Shown in pieces: positions 33,655-48,114 of a stretch of 64,000 nucleotides of DNA (positions within the stretch are counted from its first letter, which is position 1; each line of letters opens with the position of its first letter). The stretch covers positions 492,405 to 556,404 of the forward strand of contig NZ_JAHUWZ010000004.1 of NCBI RefSeq assembly GCF_019218755.1, in the 5' to 3' direction. The position numbers were made by a program, and so were the translations under genes. This stretch comes from Acidovorax sp. sif1233. Its GTDB lineage: Bacteria > Pseudomonadota > Gammaproteobacteria > Burkholderiales > Burkholderiaceae_C. The notes under the pieces are model-generated. The model was not told where the DNA came from, did no database searches, and saw only the letters and a program-made list of their open reading frames with translations.

Positions 33655-34122
33655 TCAGGGCGGTGGGGCCGCGGCCCTCGGGCGCAGGCGCAGCAACAGC
33701 CAGCCCGCCGCCATGCCCACGGCACCGAACAGCAGCATCACGACGCCGATGAAGCTCCTGATCGTGGTGGAGCTGCTGATCTCGGCCTGCGCGGGGTCCT
33801 TGGCGGGATAACGCACCGTGACCGCCTCGCCGACCTTGTGCACCGCCTGAAGCTGGCGCGCCACCGAGTCCGTGAAACGCAGGGTTCGCCCGTCGCCCGC
33901 CACGAATTCCACGATGCTCTTCCGGGCGAGCGCCTTGCGGTGGGAGGGGCCGACAAAGGTCTCCTCATGCGCCACCACGCGGCCCTGGGCGGTGAGCGTG
34001 CCGCCCAGCAGGCTCATGCCCGAGGCCAGCAGCCACGCCGCGCCCAGCGCGGTCAGGGCACCGGGCACCAGCAGGAACCAGCCCAGGAAGCCAAGCAAGC
34101 CGCGAAAGGTTGACGTGTTCAT
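33655..34122 (-). CDS. DUF3592 membrane protein
   Basis: A 155-residue protein with two transmembrane helices (about 8-40, GFLGWFLLVPGALTALGAAW, and about 118-145, FIGVVMLLFGAVGMAAGWLL). They flank a soluble beta domain with QGRVVAHEETF, VEFVAGDGRTLRFTDSVA and VTVRYPAKDPAQAEI, typical of DUF3592. Function unknown. The start is ATG at 34122 with a weak GGGGG upstream. It is the last gene of the leucine unit and converges on the Bug gene. Confidence 0.8.
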   Translation of the reverse strand: MNTSTFRGLLGFLGWFLLVPGALTALGAAWLLASGMSLLGGTLTAQGRVVAHEETFVGPSHRKALARKSIVEFVAGDGRTLRFTDSVARQLQAVHKVGEAVTVRYPAKDPAQAEISSSTTIRSFIGVVMLLFGAVGMAAGWLLLRLRPRAAAPPP

Positions 34123-34163
34123 GCCCCCATTTTCAACGCTGGAGACACCGCCGGCCAGCGGCC

Positions 34164-35084
34164 TCAGTACCCACGCCCGGGGTTCACCACGCCAGCGACC
34201 GCCTCGCCCCGCTGCAGCGCGGCCATCTTGCGCGCGATCTGGGCAATGCTCTCCTCGCGCAGCGTGCGCGCCGAGGTGTGGGGGGTGACGGTGATGCGCG
34301 GGTGGCTCCAGAACGCGTGGCCCGCGGGCAGCGGCTCGGTGCGGAACACATCGAGCGTGGCGCCGGCCACGTGGCCGCTGCCGATGGCCGCCAGCAGGTC
34401 TTCGTCCACGAGGTGCGCGCCGCGCGCCACGTTGATGACGTAGGCGCCCGGCAGCAGGCGGCCCAGCGTTTCCTTGTTGATGACATTGGCCGTGTCGGGC
34501 GTGAGCGGCAGCAGGTTGACCAGCACGCGGCTGGCCGCCAGGAAGTCGTGGAACTGCTCCGCGCCACTGAAGGCGCGCACCCCTTCGATGGCCTTGGGGC
34601 TGCGGCTCCAGCCGTTGACCGGGAACTCGAACTGCGCCAGCGCCTTGGCCACGCGCTCGCCCAGCACGCCCAGGCCCATCACGCCAATGGGGTAGTCGCC
34701 ACGCAGGCGCGGCTTGCGGTAGCCCCAGCGCCCGGCCGCCATGTCGGCCTCGTAGCCGTCGAACTCGCGAAAGTGGCGGATGACCGCATGGCACACGTAC
34801 TCGGCCATCTGTACGGCCATGCCCGCATCGTCGAGCCGCACCACCAGCGCACCGGGCGGCAGGCGCAGCTTGAGCAGCGCATCCACGCCCGCCCCGATAT
34901 TGAACAGCGCCTTGAGGCCTGGCTGCTCGTCCATGAACTGCTGGGGCGGCGCCCAGACCACGGCGTAGTCGCCCTGCGGCGCGCCGGGCTGCCACACGGA
35001 AATATCAGCGCCGGGCAATGCGGCGGAAAGCCCCTGGAGCCAGGGGTCGGCCTTGGTGTCGGTACAGCAGAAGGTGATTTTCAT
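34164..35084 (-). CDS. ghrA: glyoxylate/hydroxypyruvate reductase A-like D-2-hydroxyacid dehydrogenase
   Basis: A 306-residue NAD(P)H-dependent enzyme reducing glyoxylate or hydroxypyruvate, of GhrA type. The Rossmann motif VMGLGVLGERVAKAL lies in the middle, NVARGAHLVDEDLL carries the catalytic Arg, and TPHTSART carries the catalytic His; the Glu precedes it in FRTEPLP. ATG at 35084 gives the standard start MKITFCC; an ATG 21 bp earlier is possible. It lies 63 bp after mccA, in the same direction. Its link to leucine breakdown is unclear. Confidence 0.88.
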   Translation of the reverse strand: MKITFCCTDTKADPWLQGLSAALPGADISVWQPGAPQGDYAVVWAPPQQFMDEQPGLKALFNIGAGVDALLKLRLPPGALVVRLDDAGMAVQMAEYVCHAVIRHFREFDGYEADMAAGRWGYRKPRLRGDYPIGVMGLGVLGERVAKALAQFEFPVNGWSRSPKAIEGVRAFSGAEQFHDFLAASRVLVNLLPLTPDTANVINKETLGRLLPGAYVINVARGAHLVDEDLLAAIGSGHVAGATLDVFRTEPLPAGHAFWSHPRITVTPHTSARTLREESIAQIARKMAALQRGEAVAGVVNPGRGY

Positions 35085-35147
35085 GGCGCCCAAGCGTAAC
35101 GGCATTGCCCCCCGCGCGCTGTCGCATGCGGGGTGCCCTGCGGCCGC

Positions 35148-37175
<2,028 letters not shown>

Positions 37176-37177
37176 TT

Positions 37178-37897
37178 TTAAGCCACCTTGGCAGAACCAG
37201 AAAAGAAAGAAGACAAGCGCCGCACCACGGCGCGCAGAAACTTGAACAGCACCACCAGGAGCAACACCGACACGGCCACCATCAGCACCAGTGCGATGCC
37301 GAAGGCCACCGGGTGCTGCGTGGCGAGCCACACCACGGCCACCACCAGGCCGTCTTCGAAAAACGACAGCAGCCAGTTGGAAAACGGCTCGGGCGAGGTG
37401 TTGGCCGCCGCGCGCGTGGTCATCTTGGTGGCCATCGACGTGGCGGCCAGCGACCCGCCCAGCAAACCGGCCACCACGCCCATGGTGGCGTTGTCAGCGC
37501 CGAACACGCCCGCGGCCAGCAAGGCACCGCCGGGCACGCGGATGACGGTGTGCACGGCGTCCCAGGCGCTGTCGATCCACGGGACCTTGTCCGCAAAAAA
37601 TTCGACCAGCATCAGGCCGCCCGCCACCAGCAGCACCAGCGGGTTCTGCAGCACGTGCAGACCGGGGGGCAAGGGCATCCAGCCCATGGCACCCATGCCG
37701 CCGACGAGGAACACGACCGCGTACAGCCGAAAGCCGCTGGCCCAGCCCAGCGCGGCGGCCAGCGCCAGCAGGCTGGGCATGTCCAGCTGCGCCGTGGCAC
37801 GCGCCGCGCCCGCGGCCACTTCGCGCGCGGTGCCGGCGTCAACATGCAGCCCCAGGGTGTGGAGCCACTGCACGATGTTGAGCCAAAGGGTGTCCAT
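37178..37897 (-). CDS. DUF4126 membrane protein
   Basis: A 239-residue integral membrane protein of the DUF4126 family. It has ALAAALGWASGFRLYAVVFL, FADKVPWIDSAWDAVHTVIR, GGSLAATSMATKMTTRAAAN, NTSPEPFSNWLLSFFED and a C-terminal helix VLMVAVSVLLLVVLFKFL with a basic end. The family function is unknown. It lies between liuC and mccA in the leucine unit, 2 bp before mccA, so it is cotranscribed. Confidence 0.85.
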   Translation of the reverse strand: MDTLWLNIVQWLHTLGLHVDAGTAREVAAGAARATAQLDMPSLLALAAALGWASGFRLYAVVFLVGGMGAMGWMPLPPGLHVLQNPLVLLVAGGLMLVEFFADKVPWIDSAWDAVHTVIRVPGGALLAAGVFGADNATMGVVAGLLGGSLAATSMATKMTTRAAANTSPEPFSNWLLSFFEDGLVVAVVWLATQHPVAFGIALVLMVAVSVLLLVVLFKFLRAVVRRLSSFFSGSAKVA

Positions 37898-37993
37898 ATC
37901 AGTCCTCCACTGCGCTCTGCACTGCCTCGTGCCTCAGAGACCGCCACGGCGCCATGCCAGAGATGCCGAGCAAGGGCCGCCCCGCAGCGATGG

Positions 37994-38053
37994 CATCGTC
38001 CCCCTGCCGCGAAGCGAGAGAGGGGGAAGGCGCGAAGCGACTCAGGGGGTGTT
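37994..38053. repeat. GC-rich intergenic repeat (family B), copy 2
   Basis: CATCGTCCCCCTGCCGCGAA, then GCGAGAGAGGGGGAAGGCGC and GAAGCGACTCAGGGGGTGTT. It shares the CGTCCCCCT...GAGAGAGGGGGAAG...CTCAGGGGG layout with the copy at 12290. It lies in the 156-bp gap between liuC and the DUF4126 gene, abutting the liuC stop. Confidence 0.75.
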
Positions 38054-38833
38054 TCATAGCCAGTTCGGCTTGCGCTTGTTCAGGAAGGACTGCACGCCCT
38101 CCTTGCCCTCGTCGCTGGCGCGGATGTCGGCAATGCCCTGCACGGTGGCGGCGATCAGGCCCGCGTTGACTTCCCGCTCGGCCACATCCATCACCAGCTT
38201 CTTGCATACGCGCACGGCGTTGGGACTGGCGCTGGTCAGTGCTTTCAGCAGTTCGTCCACCTTGGCGTCGAGCTGGTCGGCCGCCACGACCTCGTGCACG
38301 AAGCCGATGCGCAGCGCCTCGGCCGCGCCAAAGCGTTCGGCCGTCAGGAAATAGCGGTGCGCGGCGCGCGCCCCCATGGCACGGATCACATAGGGGCTGA
38401 TGGTGGCGGGGATGAGGCCCAGCTTCACCTCGCTGAGGCAAAACCCCGCCGTGTCCACCGCCACCGCCATGTCGCACGCGGCCACCAGGCCCATGCCGCC
38501 CGCGTACACATCACCCTGCACGCGGGCGATGGTGGGCTTCTCGCATGCGTAGATCACGCGCAGCATCTCGGCCAGCTTGCCGGCGTCGGCGATGTTTTCG
38601 TCGCGCGTGTAGTCGGCCATGCGGCGCATCCAGTTCAGGTTGGCGCCCGCGCAGAACGCGGGCCCTTCTGCGGCCAGCACCACGGCGCGCACATCGGCAC
38701 GCCCGCCCACCTCCATGAAGGCGGCGGTGATCTCGGCGATGACTTCGTCGCTGAAGGCGTTGCGGATCTCGGGCTGCGTGAGCGTGATGCGCGCCACGGC
38801 GCCGGTGTGGGTGATGGACAGGTTCTGGCTCAT
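38054..38833 (-). CDS. liuC: methylglutaconyl-CoA hydratase (enoyl-CoA hydratase/isomerase family)
   Basis: A 259-residue crotonase-fold enzyme. Seen are ITLTQPEIRNAFSDEVIAE (about 17-35), the oxyanion-hole stretch AEGPAFCAGANLNWMR (about 54-69), and GDVYAGGMGLVAACDMAVA with the catalytic region near residue 120. Its place between both MCC subunits, and the methylglutaconyl-CoA hydratase-like NLNWM segment, support the LiuC role: hydration of 3-methylglutaconyl-CoA to HMG-CoA. The ATG overlaps the DinB stop (ATGA). A general enoyl-CoA hydratase is the alternative. Confidence 0.88.
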   Translation of the reverse strand: MSQNLSITHTGAVARITLTQPEIRNAFSDEVIAEITAAFMEVGGRADVRAVVLAAEGPAFCAGANLNWMRRMADYTRDENIADAGKLAEMLRVIYACEKPTIARVQGDVYAGGMGLVAACDMAVAVDTAGFCLSEVKLGLIPATISPYVIRAMGARAAHRYFLTAERFGAAEALRIGFVHEVVAADQLDAKVDELLKALTSASPNAVRVCKKLVMDVAEREVNAGLIAATVQGIADIRASDEGKEGVQSFLNKRKPNWL

Positions 38834-39339
38834 GGCTTGGGCGGGTTTTGCAGGAAGTAGACAAGGTCCAGCTCGGGGCTGGACTGGCCCAGGGCGGTCA
38901 ATGCGGCGGTGATCTGGCCCCGGTGGTGCGTGCCGTGGTTGAACACATGCGCCAGCGTGGCCGCGAACGGCAGCGATGCCGCCGTGCCGCGCATGGTGGT
39001 GTAGTCCAGCGTACCGTCCCAGCGGCCTGGGGCGAACGAAGCGATCAGCGGTGCCCAGCGGGCCGCGCCCTCGCGCAGGCGGGCATCCAGCCGCGCGCGG
39101 TCGCTTTCCAGTTCGGCGTCCAGCGCCATCTTGGGCGAGGTGCCTTCGGCAAACCGCACGAACCACAGATGGTGTTCGCCCACCAGCAGGTGGTTGAGCG
39201 TGCCATGGATGCTGTGGAAGAACAGGCCCACATCGCTCCGGTAGGCCTCTTCAGGCAGCGCCCGCACGGCATCGAGCAGGCGCGCCGTGGCCCACACGTT
39301 GTAGCGTGCGAGCTGGGTGAAGTGGGCGACGGCGTCCAT
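38830..39339 (-). CDS. DinB family protein
   Basis: A 169-residue four-helix-bundle protein of the DinB/YfiT family. It has LARYNVWATARLLDAVRALP (about 9-28), SIHGTLNHLLVGEHHLWFVRF and VFNHGTHHRGQITAALTALG. The His residues in LNHLL, FNHGT and HHRGQ match the family's metal site. These proteins are putative metal-dependent transferases. The start follows GGGAGC, 17 bp after mccB. The stop overlaps liuC. Presence within liu operons of this family of bacteria is common, but a role in leucine breakdown is unknown. Confidence 0.88.
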   Translation of the reverse strand: MDAVAHFTQLARYNVWATARLLDAVRALPEEAYRSDVGLFFHSIHGTLNHLLVGEHHLWFVRFAEGTSPKMALDAELESDRARLDARLREGAARWAPLIASFAPGRWDGTLDYTTMRGTAASLPFAATLAHVFNHGTHHRGQITAALTALGQSSPELDLVYFLQNPPKP

Positions 39340-39356
39340 GGCGGCTCCCGGCACGG

Positions 39357-40964
<1,608 letters not shown>

Positions 40965-40986
40965 GCTGTGTTGCTTCTTGTGTGTT

Positions 40987-42723
<1,737 letters not shown>

Positions 42724-42790
42724 GTTGTGTCTCCTTGCATGGCTCTCCCTCCCGCGTGCGGCGGCGGGGCGGCGATCCGTAAGCATAGAA

Positions 42791-42824
42791 GCCCTGGTCC
42801 GGCCCTGGTTGCCACAAAGGTTGC
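42791..42824. promoter_or_regulatory. direct repeats in the synthetase/AraC divergent promoter
   Basis: GCCCTGGT occurs twice (42791-42798 and 42802-42809, 11-bp period), and GGTTGC occurs twice (42807-42812 and 42819-42824, 12-bp period). AraC-family proteins bind direct repeats about one helical turn apart, so these are candidate operator elements. No LiuR-type palindrome is present here. Confidence 0.35.
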
Positions 42825-42857
42825 AAATCGTGCCACGCATCGGGCACACTGCCTTGT

Positions 42858-43943
42858 GTGAAACCCGTTGCCCCCACCCCCGAGCCGGCCTGGCAGGCCC
42901 TGGCCCCCGCCAGCGCACCCGCCGTGACGCCCATGGCCTTCGTGCGGGCGATCGCGCTGGCCTACGAACGCCGGGGCATGGGCCCCGAACGCGCCCTGGC
43001 GCAGGCACAGATCGCGCCGGAGCTGCTGCACGATCCCCATGCCCGCATCACCGCCTGGCAGATGGAGCAGATCTCCGATGCCGCCATGCAGGAGCTGGAC
43101 GACGAGGCCCTGGGCTGGTTCAGCCGGCGCCTGCCCTGGGGCAGCTACGGCATGCTGGCGCGCGCGTCCATCAGCTCGCCCAACCTGCAGGTGGCGCTGG
43201 CACGCTGGTGCCGCCACCACGGGCTGCTCGCGGACGATATCGCGCTGCACCTCACGGTCCAGGGCGGCACCGCCACCCTGGGCATCGCCGAAGCACGCGA
43301 CCTGGGCGCGTTGCGCGAGTTCTGCCTGGTCTCGGTGCTGCGCAATGCACACGGGCTGGCCTGCTGGCTGGTGGATTCGCGCATACCGCTGATCGCCGCC
43401 GAGTTCGCGTTCGCCGCGCCGCCGCATGCGGACGCGTACGCGGTGCTCTTCCGCGGCCCGGTGGCCTTTGGCGCCCCGCGGACGGCCATCCACTTCGATG
43501 CGCGCTACCTCAGCCTGCCCCTGCGGCGCGACGAGCAGGCCCTGCGCCAGATGCTGCAGCACGCCCTGCCCCTGACGGTGCTGCAGTACCGGCGCGACCG
43601 GCTGCTGGTGCAGCGCGTGCGCCAGCTGCTGGGCGCCCCCGTGGCCGGGCAACTGGCGCATGCGCTGCCCCAGCACAGCGCCGAATCGCTCGCGGGCCTG
43701 CTGCATGTGTCGCCGCGCACGCTGCACCGCCAGCTCAAGGAAGAAGGCGCCACGCTGCAGGGCCTGAAGGACGAGGTGCGCCAAAGCCGCGCCGTGGACC
43801 TGCTGCACCGCACGGACCGCCCCATCAAGCAGGTGGCCGAGGCGGCGGGCTTCGTCAACGAGAAGAGCTTCATCCGCGCGTTCCGCGGCTGGACGGGGGA
43901 CTCGCCGGCGGAGTTCCGGCGCAAGGCGCGCAACGCCGCATGA
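42858..43943 (+). CDS. AraC family transcriptional regulator
   Basis: A 361-residue regulator. The N-terminal two thirds match the arabinose-binding-like domain of the OruR/ArgR-type AraC group ([40 protein letters not shown]). The C-terminal double HTH includes [40 protein letters not shown] and [20 protein letters not shown]. The GTG start at 42858 has no Shine-Dalgarno sequence, and a leaderless transcript is possible. It is divergent from the acyl-CoA synthetase operon and is its likely activator. Confidence 0.9.
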   Translation: MKPVAPTPEPAWQALAPASAPAVTPMAFVRAIALAYERRGMGPERALAQAQIAPELLHDPHARITAWQMEQISDAAMQELDDEALGWFSRRLPWGSYGMLARASISSPNLQVALARWCRHHGLLADDIALHLTVQGGTATLGIAEARDLGALREFCLVSVLRNAHGLACWLVDSRIPLIAAEFAFAAPPHADAYAVLFRGPVAFGAPRTAIHFDARYLSLPLRRDEQALRQMLQHALPLTVLQYRRDRLLVQRVRQLLGAPVAGQLAHALPQHSAESLAGLLHVSPRTLHRQLKEEGATLQGLKDEVRQSRAVDLLHRTDRPIKQVAEAAGFVNEKSFIRAFRGWTGDSPAEFRRKARNAA

Positions 43944-44059
43944 AGCGGTGCGGCGCTGCGTGACGAGCGTCGCCAGGACGGCACCGGCCAGCGCACTTTC
44001 GCCACCCGCCACTACACTGGCGGGCCCGGTCACCACACCGCCATGCCCCCACCGCACCA

Positions 44060-44740
44060 ATGATCCATCTGTACCACTGCGTCAGCGCCCGCTCCTTCCG
44101 CCCGTTGTGGATGCTGGAAGAGCTGCGGCTGCCGTACGTGCTGCACATGCTGCCGTTTCCGCCGCGCGCACACGCCCGCTGGTTCCTGGAAGAGAACCCG
44201 CTGGGCACCGTGCCGCTGCTGGTGCAGGGCAAGGCGCCACACCAGGTGCGCATGACCGAATCGGCCGCCATCTGCCAGTACCTGGCCGCCGCGCACCCGG
44301 ACGCCGGGCTGGACGTGCGCCCCCCCGACCCGGCCTTTGGCGCCTACCTGAACTGGCTGCACCTGGGCGAGGCCACGCTCACCTTTCCGCAGACGCTGGT
44401 GCTGCGCTATGGGCGTTTCGAACCCGCGGACCGCAAGCAGCCCCAGGTGGTGGAGGATTACAGCCGCTGGTTCCTGGCGCGCCTGCGCGCGGTGGAGGCC
44501 GCCGTGGCCCGCAGCGACTACCTGTGCGCGGGCCGCTTCACGGCGGCCGATGTGTCGGTGGGCTATGCGCTGCTGCTGGCCGAGCACCTGGACCTGGAGC
44601 CGCAGTTCGGCGAGGCCACGCGCGCCTACTGGCAGCGGCTGCAGCAGCGCCCCGGCTACCAGAGGGCCCTGGCGGCGCAGATCGAAGCGGCCGAGGACCA
44701 GGACGTGCCCACCACCCCCGCGCCCGACACGCGGCCCTGA
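44060..44740 (+). CDS. glutathione S-transferase family protein
   Basis: A 226-residue GST. The N-terminal thioredoxin-fold domain has IHLYHCVSARSFRPLWMLEE (Ser/Cys near the glutathione site), NPLGTVPLLV with cis-Pro, and TESAAICQYLA for gamma-glutamyl binding. The C-terminal helical domain has YLNWLHLGEATLTFP and GRFTAADVSVGYALL with the N-capping box. It probably conjugates or reduces electrophiles with glutathione; the substrate is unknown. It converges on the patatin-like gene and lies 116 bp after the AraC gene. Confidence 0.9.
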   Translation: MIHLYHCVSARSFRPLWMLEELRLPYVLHMLPFPPRAHARWFLEENPLGTVPLLVQGKAPHQVRMTESAAICQYLAAAHPDAGLDVRPPDPAFGAYLNWLHLGEATLTFPQTLVLRYGRFEPADRKQPQVVEDYSRWFLARLRAVEAAVARSDYLCAGRFTAADVSVGYALLLAEHLDLEPQFGEATRAYWQRLQQRPGYQRALAAQIEAAEDQDVPTTPAPDTRP

Positions 44741-44797
44741 GCCAGGGACGAAAGGCCTGCCCGCGCGGGCTGTCGGCCTACCGGCCCCGCGCCTCTG

Positions 44798-46216
44798 TCA
44801 CTGCGACGGCTGCGGCGACCTGGGTGCGCCGTGCAGCAATGACTGCACCAGCGCGCGGAACTCGGGCGAATGCCGCAGCACGCTGCCGCCGGCCTCGATG
44901 AGGTCGGTGACCTCTTCGTGGGAGATGGAGAACGCCGTGGGCACCTGCAGCAGGCGCCGCCGCGCCACGTCGTCCGGCGCGTCGCGCAGGTTCACGGGAA
45001 TCACATGGATCTCGGCATCGGGCGCGAAGGCATCGCCGCTGCCCGTGGAGCCCGCGGCCAGGGCCTGGCGCCACTGCTGGGTGATGTCGCGCAGGAACTC
45101 CTGCGTCTCGCGCGTGGCGCGTGCGCCGGTGCCGAACAGCAGCGCATCCACCACCTGGGCCATGTTGGGCACCTGGTCGCTCATGTCGATGTTGACCGAC
45201 GGATCGCGCTCCGCGTTCACGGTGATCAGCACCAGCTTGCGGATGGTGGCGGGCGGGATGCCCACCTCGCTGAACGTCTGGCGCAGGCCGCCGCCCGCCA
45301 GGGCCCGGTCCAGCAGGCGCTGCACGCCCAGGTTGTCGGCCAGGCCACCGTCCACCAGGTGGATGTAGGGCTTGCGCTGCGCGTCGGTGTAGCTCAGTTC
45401 GTGCGCGCGGTACAGCCGGGCACGGTAGTCGCCAGCGGCCGCGGCGCGCGCGCTGGCCGTGGAGCCGGTGCGGCGTTCAGGGCACTGGTCGGCGTAGTTC
45501 TTGAGCGTCATCGGGCTGAGCAGCAGCGGCACGGCCGACGAGGACGCGACCGCAAACGACAGCGGCACCTTGCGCAGGTCCGAGCAGATCAGCGTGAACT
45601 GCTCCCAGGTGAACTCGAAGCCCGTGCCCAGCGACATGTCGGTGGCGGTGATGAACAGTTGCGGGTGGCGCGGGCGCCGCTCCACATCGCCGAAGGTCAG
45701 CCCGCCGTACAGGTCGTCCAGCCGCCGCGCGAGCAGGTGGGTGCGGCCCAGCCAGGGCGAGGTCAGGTCCACCAGGTTGCCGGGCCGCAGGGCCTGGGTG
45801 ATGAGGCTGTTCTGGAAGTTCTGCCGCAGGAAGTCGTGCTCGAACCGGGGCAGCCCCTCGATGCCATGCGCCGCGAAGTAGGCGGCAACAATGCTGCCGC
45901 CCGACACGCCGCTCACCACGTCCGTGGCGTCCAGCAGGGTGGTGTCCCGCCCATTCCAGCGAAAGCGGGTCTGCTGCATCTCGGTCAGCACGCCGAAGCC
46001 GAAGGCGGCCGCGCGCGCGCCGCCGCCCGAAAGCGTCACGGCCACCAGGATGGTGGGGTCGCGCTCGGACTTGCGCACGGGGATGTCCCGGTCTTCGGGC
46101 GGCAGCGGCTCGTTGATCCAGGGGCGCACCGACGAGCAGCCCATGAGAACGCCGAGGGCCGCGAGCGCGGCGCAGTTGCGTAGCCACCGTGGCAGCTGGC
46201 TGCTGTGCTTGGGCAT
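44798..46216 (-). CDS. patatin-like phospholipase lipoprotein
   Basis: A 472-residue protein with a lipoprotein signal (ALGVLMGC, Cys near residue 27) and a patatin domain. It has the oxyanion loop SGGGARAAAFGFGV (about 63-76), the nucleophile elbow GVSGGS (about 103-108), and the catalytic Asp in VDGGLADN in the middle. Patatins hydrolyse phospholipid or acyl-ester bonds; a membrane anchor suggests envelope lipid turnover. An R/A-rich insert lies before the DGG motif. The start follows CAGGACA. It is 27 bp after the HAD gene, probably in one unit. Confidence 0.9.
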   Translation of the reverse strand: MPKHSSQLPRWLRNCAALAALGVLMGCSSVRPWINEPLPPEDRDIPVRKSERDPTILVAVTLSGGGARAAAFGFGVLTEMQQTRFRWNGRDTTLLDATDVVSGVSGGSIVAAYFAAHGIEGLPRFEHDFLRQNFQNSLITQALRPGNLVDLTSPWLGRTHLLARRLDDLYGGLTFGDVERRPRHPQLFITATDMSLGTGFEFTWEQFTLICSDLRKVPLSFAVASSSAVPLLLSPMTLKNYADQCPERRTGSTASARAAAAGDYRARLYRAHELSYTDAQRKPYIHLVDGGLADNLGVQRLLDRALAGGGLRQTFSEVGIPPATIRKLVLITVNAERDPSVNIDMSDQVPNMAQVVDALLFGTGARATRETQEFLRDITQQWRQALAAGSTGSGDAFAPDAEIHVIPVNLRDAPDDVARRRLLQVPTAFSISHEEVTDLIEAGGSVLRHSPEFRALVQSLLHGAPRSPQPSQ

Positions 46217-46243
46217 GGCGTGTCCTGGTGCGAACAGCAGCGG

Positions 46244-46897
46244 TCAGCAGCCCAGCAAGGCCGGCAGCTCGGCCATGCTGCGAAACACCTCAGACGCCCC
46301 CGCCGCGCGCAGGGCCTCGCCATCGTCCAGCGGCGCATAGGCAAACACCGTGGCGCCCGCCGCCACCCCCGCAGTGACGCCCGTCACCGTGTCTTCGACC
46401 ACCGCGCAGCGCAGGGGCTGCGCCTGCAGCGCGGCGGCCGCCGCCAGGTACACGTCCGGCGCGGGCTTGGTGCGCGGCATTTCGTGGCCGCTGAAGATGC
46501 GGCCCTCGAAGAAGGGCGTGAGGCCCACCTTGGCCAGCTGCATCTCCACCTTGTGCCGGTCGGCCCCCGAGGCGCAGGCGATGCGCCCGCCGTGGTGCGC
46601 GTGCACGCGCTCGATGGTGCCGTGGATGTGCTCGATGGCCGTGAGGCGCTGGTCCAGCTCGGCATTGCGCCGCGCATAGAAATCGGCCATCCATGCATCG
46701 GTGAGCGGCCGGCCGGTGTGGGTCTCGATGCGGGCGGCCTCGCTGCGCACGGTCTTTCCGATGAAGATGCGCATGCACTCCTCGGCGCTCAGGGCCCAGC
46801 CGGCCTCCGCGAGCATGTCGCGCAGCACGCCGTTGGTGATGGGTTCGCTGTCCACCAGGACCCCGTCGCAGTCGAACAGTATTGCTTCAAATTTCAT
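46244..46897 (-). CDS. HAD-IA hydrolase (beta-phosphoglucomutase/phosphoglycolate phosphatase-like)
   Basis: A 217-residue HAD protein. Motif I is ILFDCDGVLVDSEP (about 6-19), motif II the Ser in ACASGADRHKV, motif III the Lys in PRTKPAPDVYL, and motif IV VVEDTVTGV. The helical cap lies between I and II. Candidate substrates are small sugar phosphates; the exact one is unclear. The start codon and first six codons (MKFEAI) are provided by the edge of a family A repeat. It is followed by the patatin gene at 27 bp. Confidence 0.9.
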   Translation of the reverse strand: MKFEAILFDCDGVLVDSEPITNGVLRDMLAEAGWALSAEECMRIFIGKTVRSEAARIETHTGRPLTDAWMADFYARRNAELDQRLTAIEHIHGTIERVHAHHGGRIACASGADRHKVEMQLAKVGLTPFFEGRIFSGHEMPRTKPAPDVYLAAAAALQAQPLRCAVVEDTVTGVTAGVAAGATVFAYAPLDDGEALRAAGASEVFRSMAELPALLGC

Positions 46898-46942
46898 AGC
46901 TTATGGCACTTATGGATAAAGGGCTTGAGGTCATTTTCATGC
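46884..46942 (+). repeat. family A repeat at the HAD gene start, copy 8
   Basis: GCTTCAAATTTCATAGCTTA, then TGGCACTTATGGATAAAGGG, then CTTGAGGTCATTTTCATGC. It aligns without gaps to the UvrA-joint copy. Its 5' edge, read on the minus strand, provides the ATG of the HAD gene; the rest forms the leader between YchJ and HAD. Confidence 0.8.
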
Positions 46943-46947
46943 AAACT

Positions 46948-47400
46948 TCAACCGTGGACATCGCCATCCACATAGAACCAGCGCCCGCCTTCGCGCACGA
47001 AGCGGCTGGTCTCGTGCAGGCGCACGGCACGGCCGCCCACGCGGTAGCGCGCCACGAACTCGACTTCCGCACGGCCTTCGCCCGTGGCGCGGTGGCCGCG
47101 CACCGCAAGCCCGAGCCACCGCGCGCCCGCATCGAAATCCATCGACGCGGGGCGCGTGGTGGGGTGCCAGGTGGCCTGCAGGTACTCGGCCCGCTCGCCC
47201 ACGAACGCGGTGTACCGGGACCGCATGAGGCTTTCGGCGTCGGGCGCGGGCGCCGCTTCCAGATGGTCCACATAGCGGCCGCAGCAGTCGGCATAACGCA
47301 GCACGGCGGCCGTGCCGCCGGCGCGCCGGCCCGCGGGCGCCACGGTGCGTCCGCACGGGCAGGGTGCGCTGTCGGCCAGGGCCATGGGCGGGGTGCGCAT
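46948..47400 (-). CDS. YchJ family protein (SEC-C-like)
   Basis: A 150-residue YchJ/UPF0225-type protein. The N-terminal cysteine cluster [11 protein letters not shown]...[10 protein letters not shown] resembles the SEC-C zinc motif. It is followed by [27 protein letters not shown] (split here for description only) and a C-terminal NTF2-like part ending [11 protein letters not shown]. Function unknown. ATG at 47400 or 15 bp later ([11 protein letters not shown]) are both possible; neither has a clear Shine-Dalgarno sequence. It lies 15 bp after the DUF4197 gene. Confidence 0.85.
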   Translation of the reverse strand: MRTPPMALADSAPCPCGRTVAPAGRRAGGTAAVLRYADCCGRYVDHLEAAPAPDAESLMRSRYTAFVGERAEYLQATWHPTTRPASMDFDAGARWLGLAVRGHRATGEGRAEVEFVARYRVGGRAVRLHETSRFVREGGRWFYVDGDVHG

Positions 47401-47415
47401 CGCGGTGAACGGCGA

Positions 47416-48114
47416 TCAGCGCAGCGCGCCGAACACCTTGCGGGCGATGGCACTGCCCGCGCCGGCCGGGTCCTGGCGGATGCGGCGCTCTTCCTCGCCG
47501 ATCATGGTGTACAGGCCATCGAGCGTCTTGCCGGTGACGTACCGCGCCAGGTTGGCCTCTTCGGGCTTGAGCAGTCCGAAGCCCGCGGCCTTGCCAGCGA
47601 AGGCGTTGTACTTCTGGGTGAGGCCCACCTTCTCCGTCGCCTGGTCCACCACCGGCAGGAAGCGCTCCCCCAGCGGCACGCGCGTCTTCTCGGCGAAGAA
47701 GGCCGTCACCGAGGTGCTTCCTCCCGCCAGGATGTTCTTGGCGTCCGTCACCGTCATGTTCTGCACCGCGCCCACGAGCAGGTCCTTGCCCATGGGCACG
47801 GCGGCCTCGGCGGCGCGGTTGATGGAGGTGACCAGCTCATCGACGCGCTTGCCCTGGCCCAGCGACTTCATGACCTTGGCCGCGTCGTCCAGGTAGCCGG
47901 GAAGCCCGATGCGCACCTTGGGATTGCCCAGGAAACCGTCGGGCCGCCCCAGCAGCGACACCGCGGCCTGGGCACCCTGGCCCAGCGCGGCCTTGAGGCC
48001 ACCCGTGGCATCCGCATTGGAGAGATCGCCCAGCGACAGGGCCCAGGCCTGCTGCCAGCTGGCGCACAGCAGCGCCCCCAGGGCACTGGCTTGGTGGAAT
48101 TGGCGGCGTTGCAT
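47416..48114 (-). CDS. DUF4197 family exported protein
   Basis: A 232-residue protein with a signal peptide (MQRRQFHQASALGALLCASW, cut near AWA) and the DUF4197 body. This has LSNADATGGLKAALGQGAQA, FLGNPKVRIGLPGYLDDAA, MTVTDAKNILAGGSTSVTAFF and EEANLARYVTGKTLDGLYTM. The protein is probably periplasmic and its function is unknown. The ATG at 48114 is set by the signal peptide; the upstream frame is non-coding. It is divergent from the DUF421 gene. Confidence 0.85.
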   Translation of the reverse strand: MQRRQFHQASALGALLCASWQQAWALSLGDLSNADATGGLKAALGQGAQAAVSLLGRPDGFLGNPKVRIGLPGYLDDAAKVMKSLGQGKRVDELVTSINRAAEAAVPMGKDLLVGAVQNMTVTDAKNILAGGSTSVTAFFAEKTRVPLGERFLPVVDQATEKVGLTQKYNAFAGKAAGFGLLKPEEANLARYVTGKTLDGLYTMIGEEERRIRQDPAGAGSAIARKVFGALR

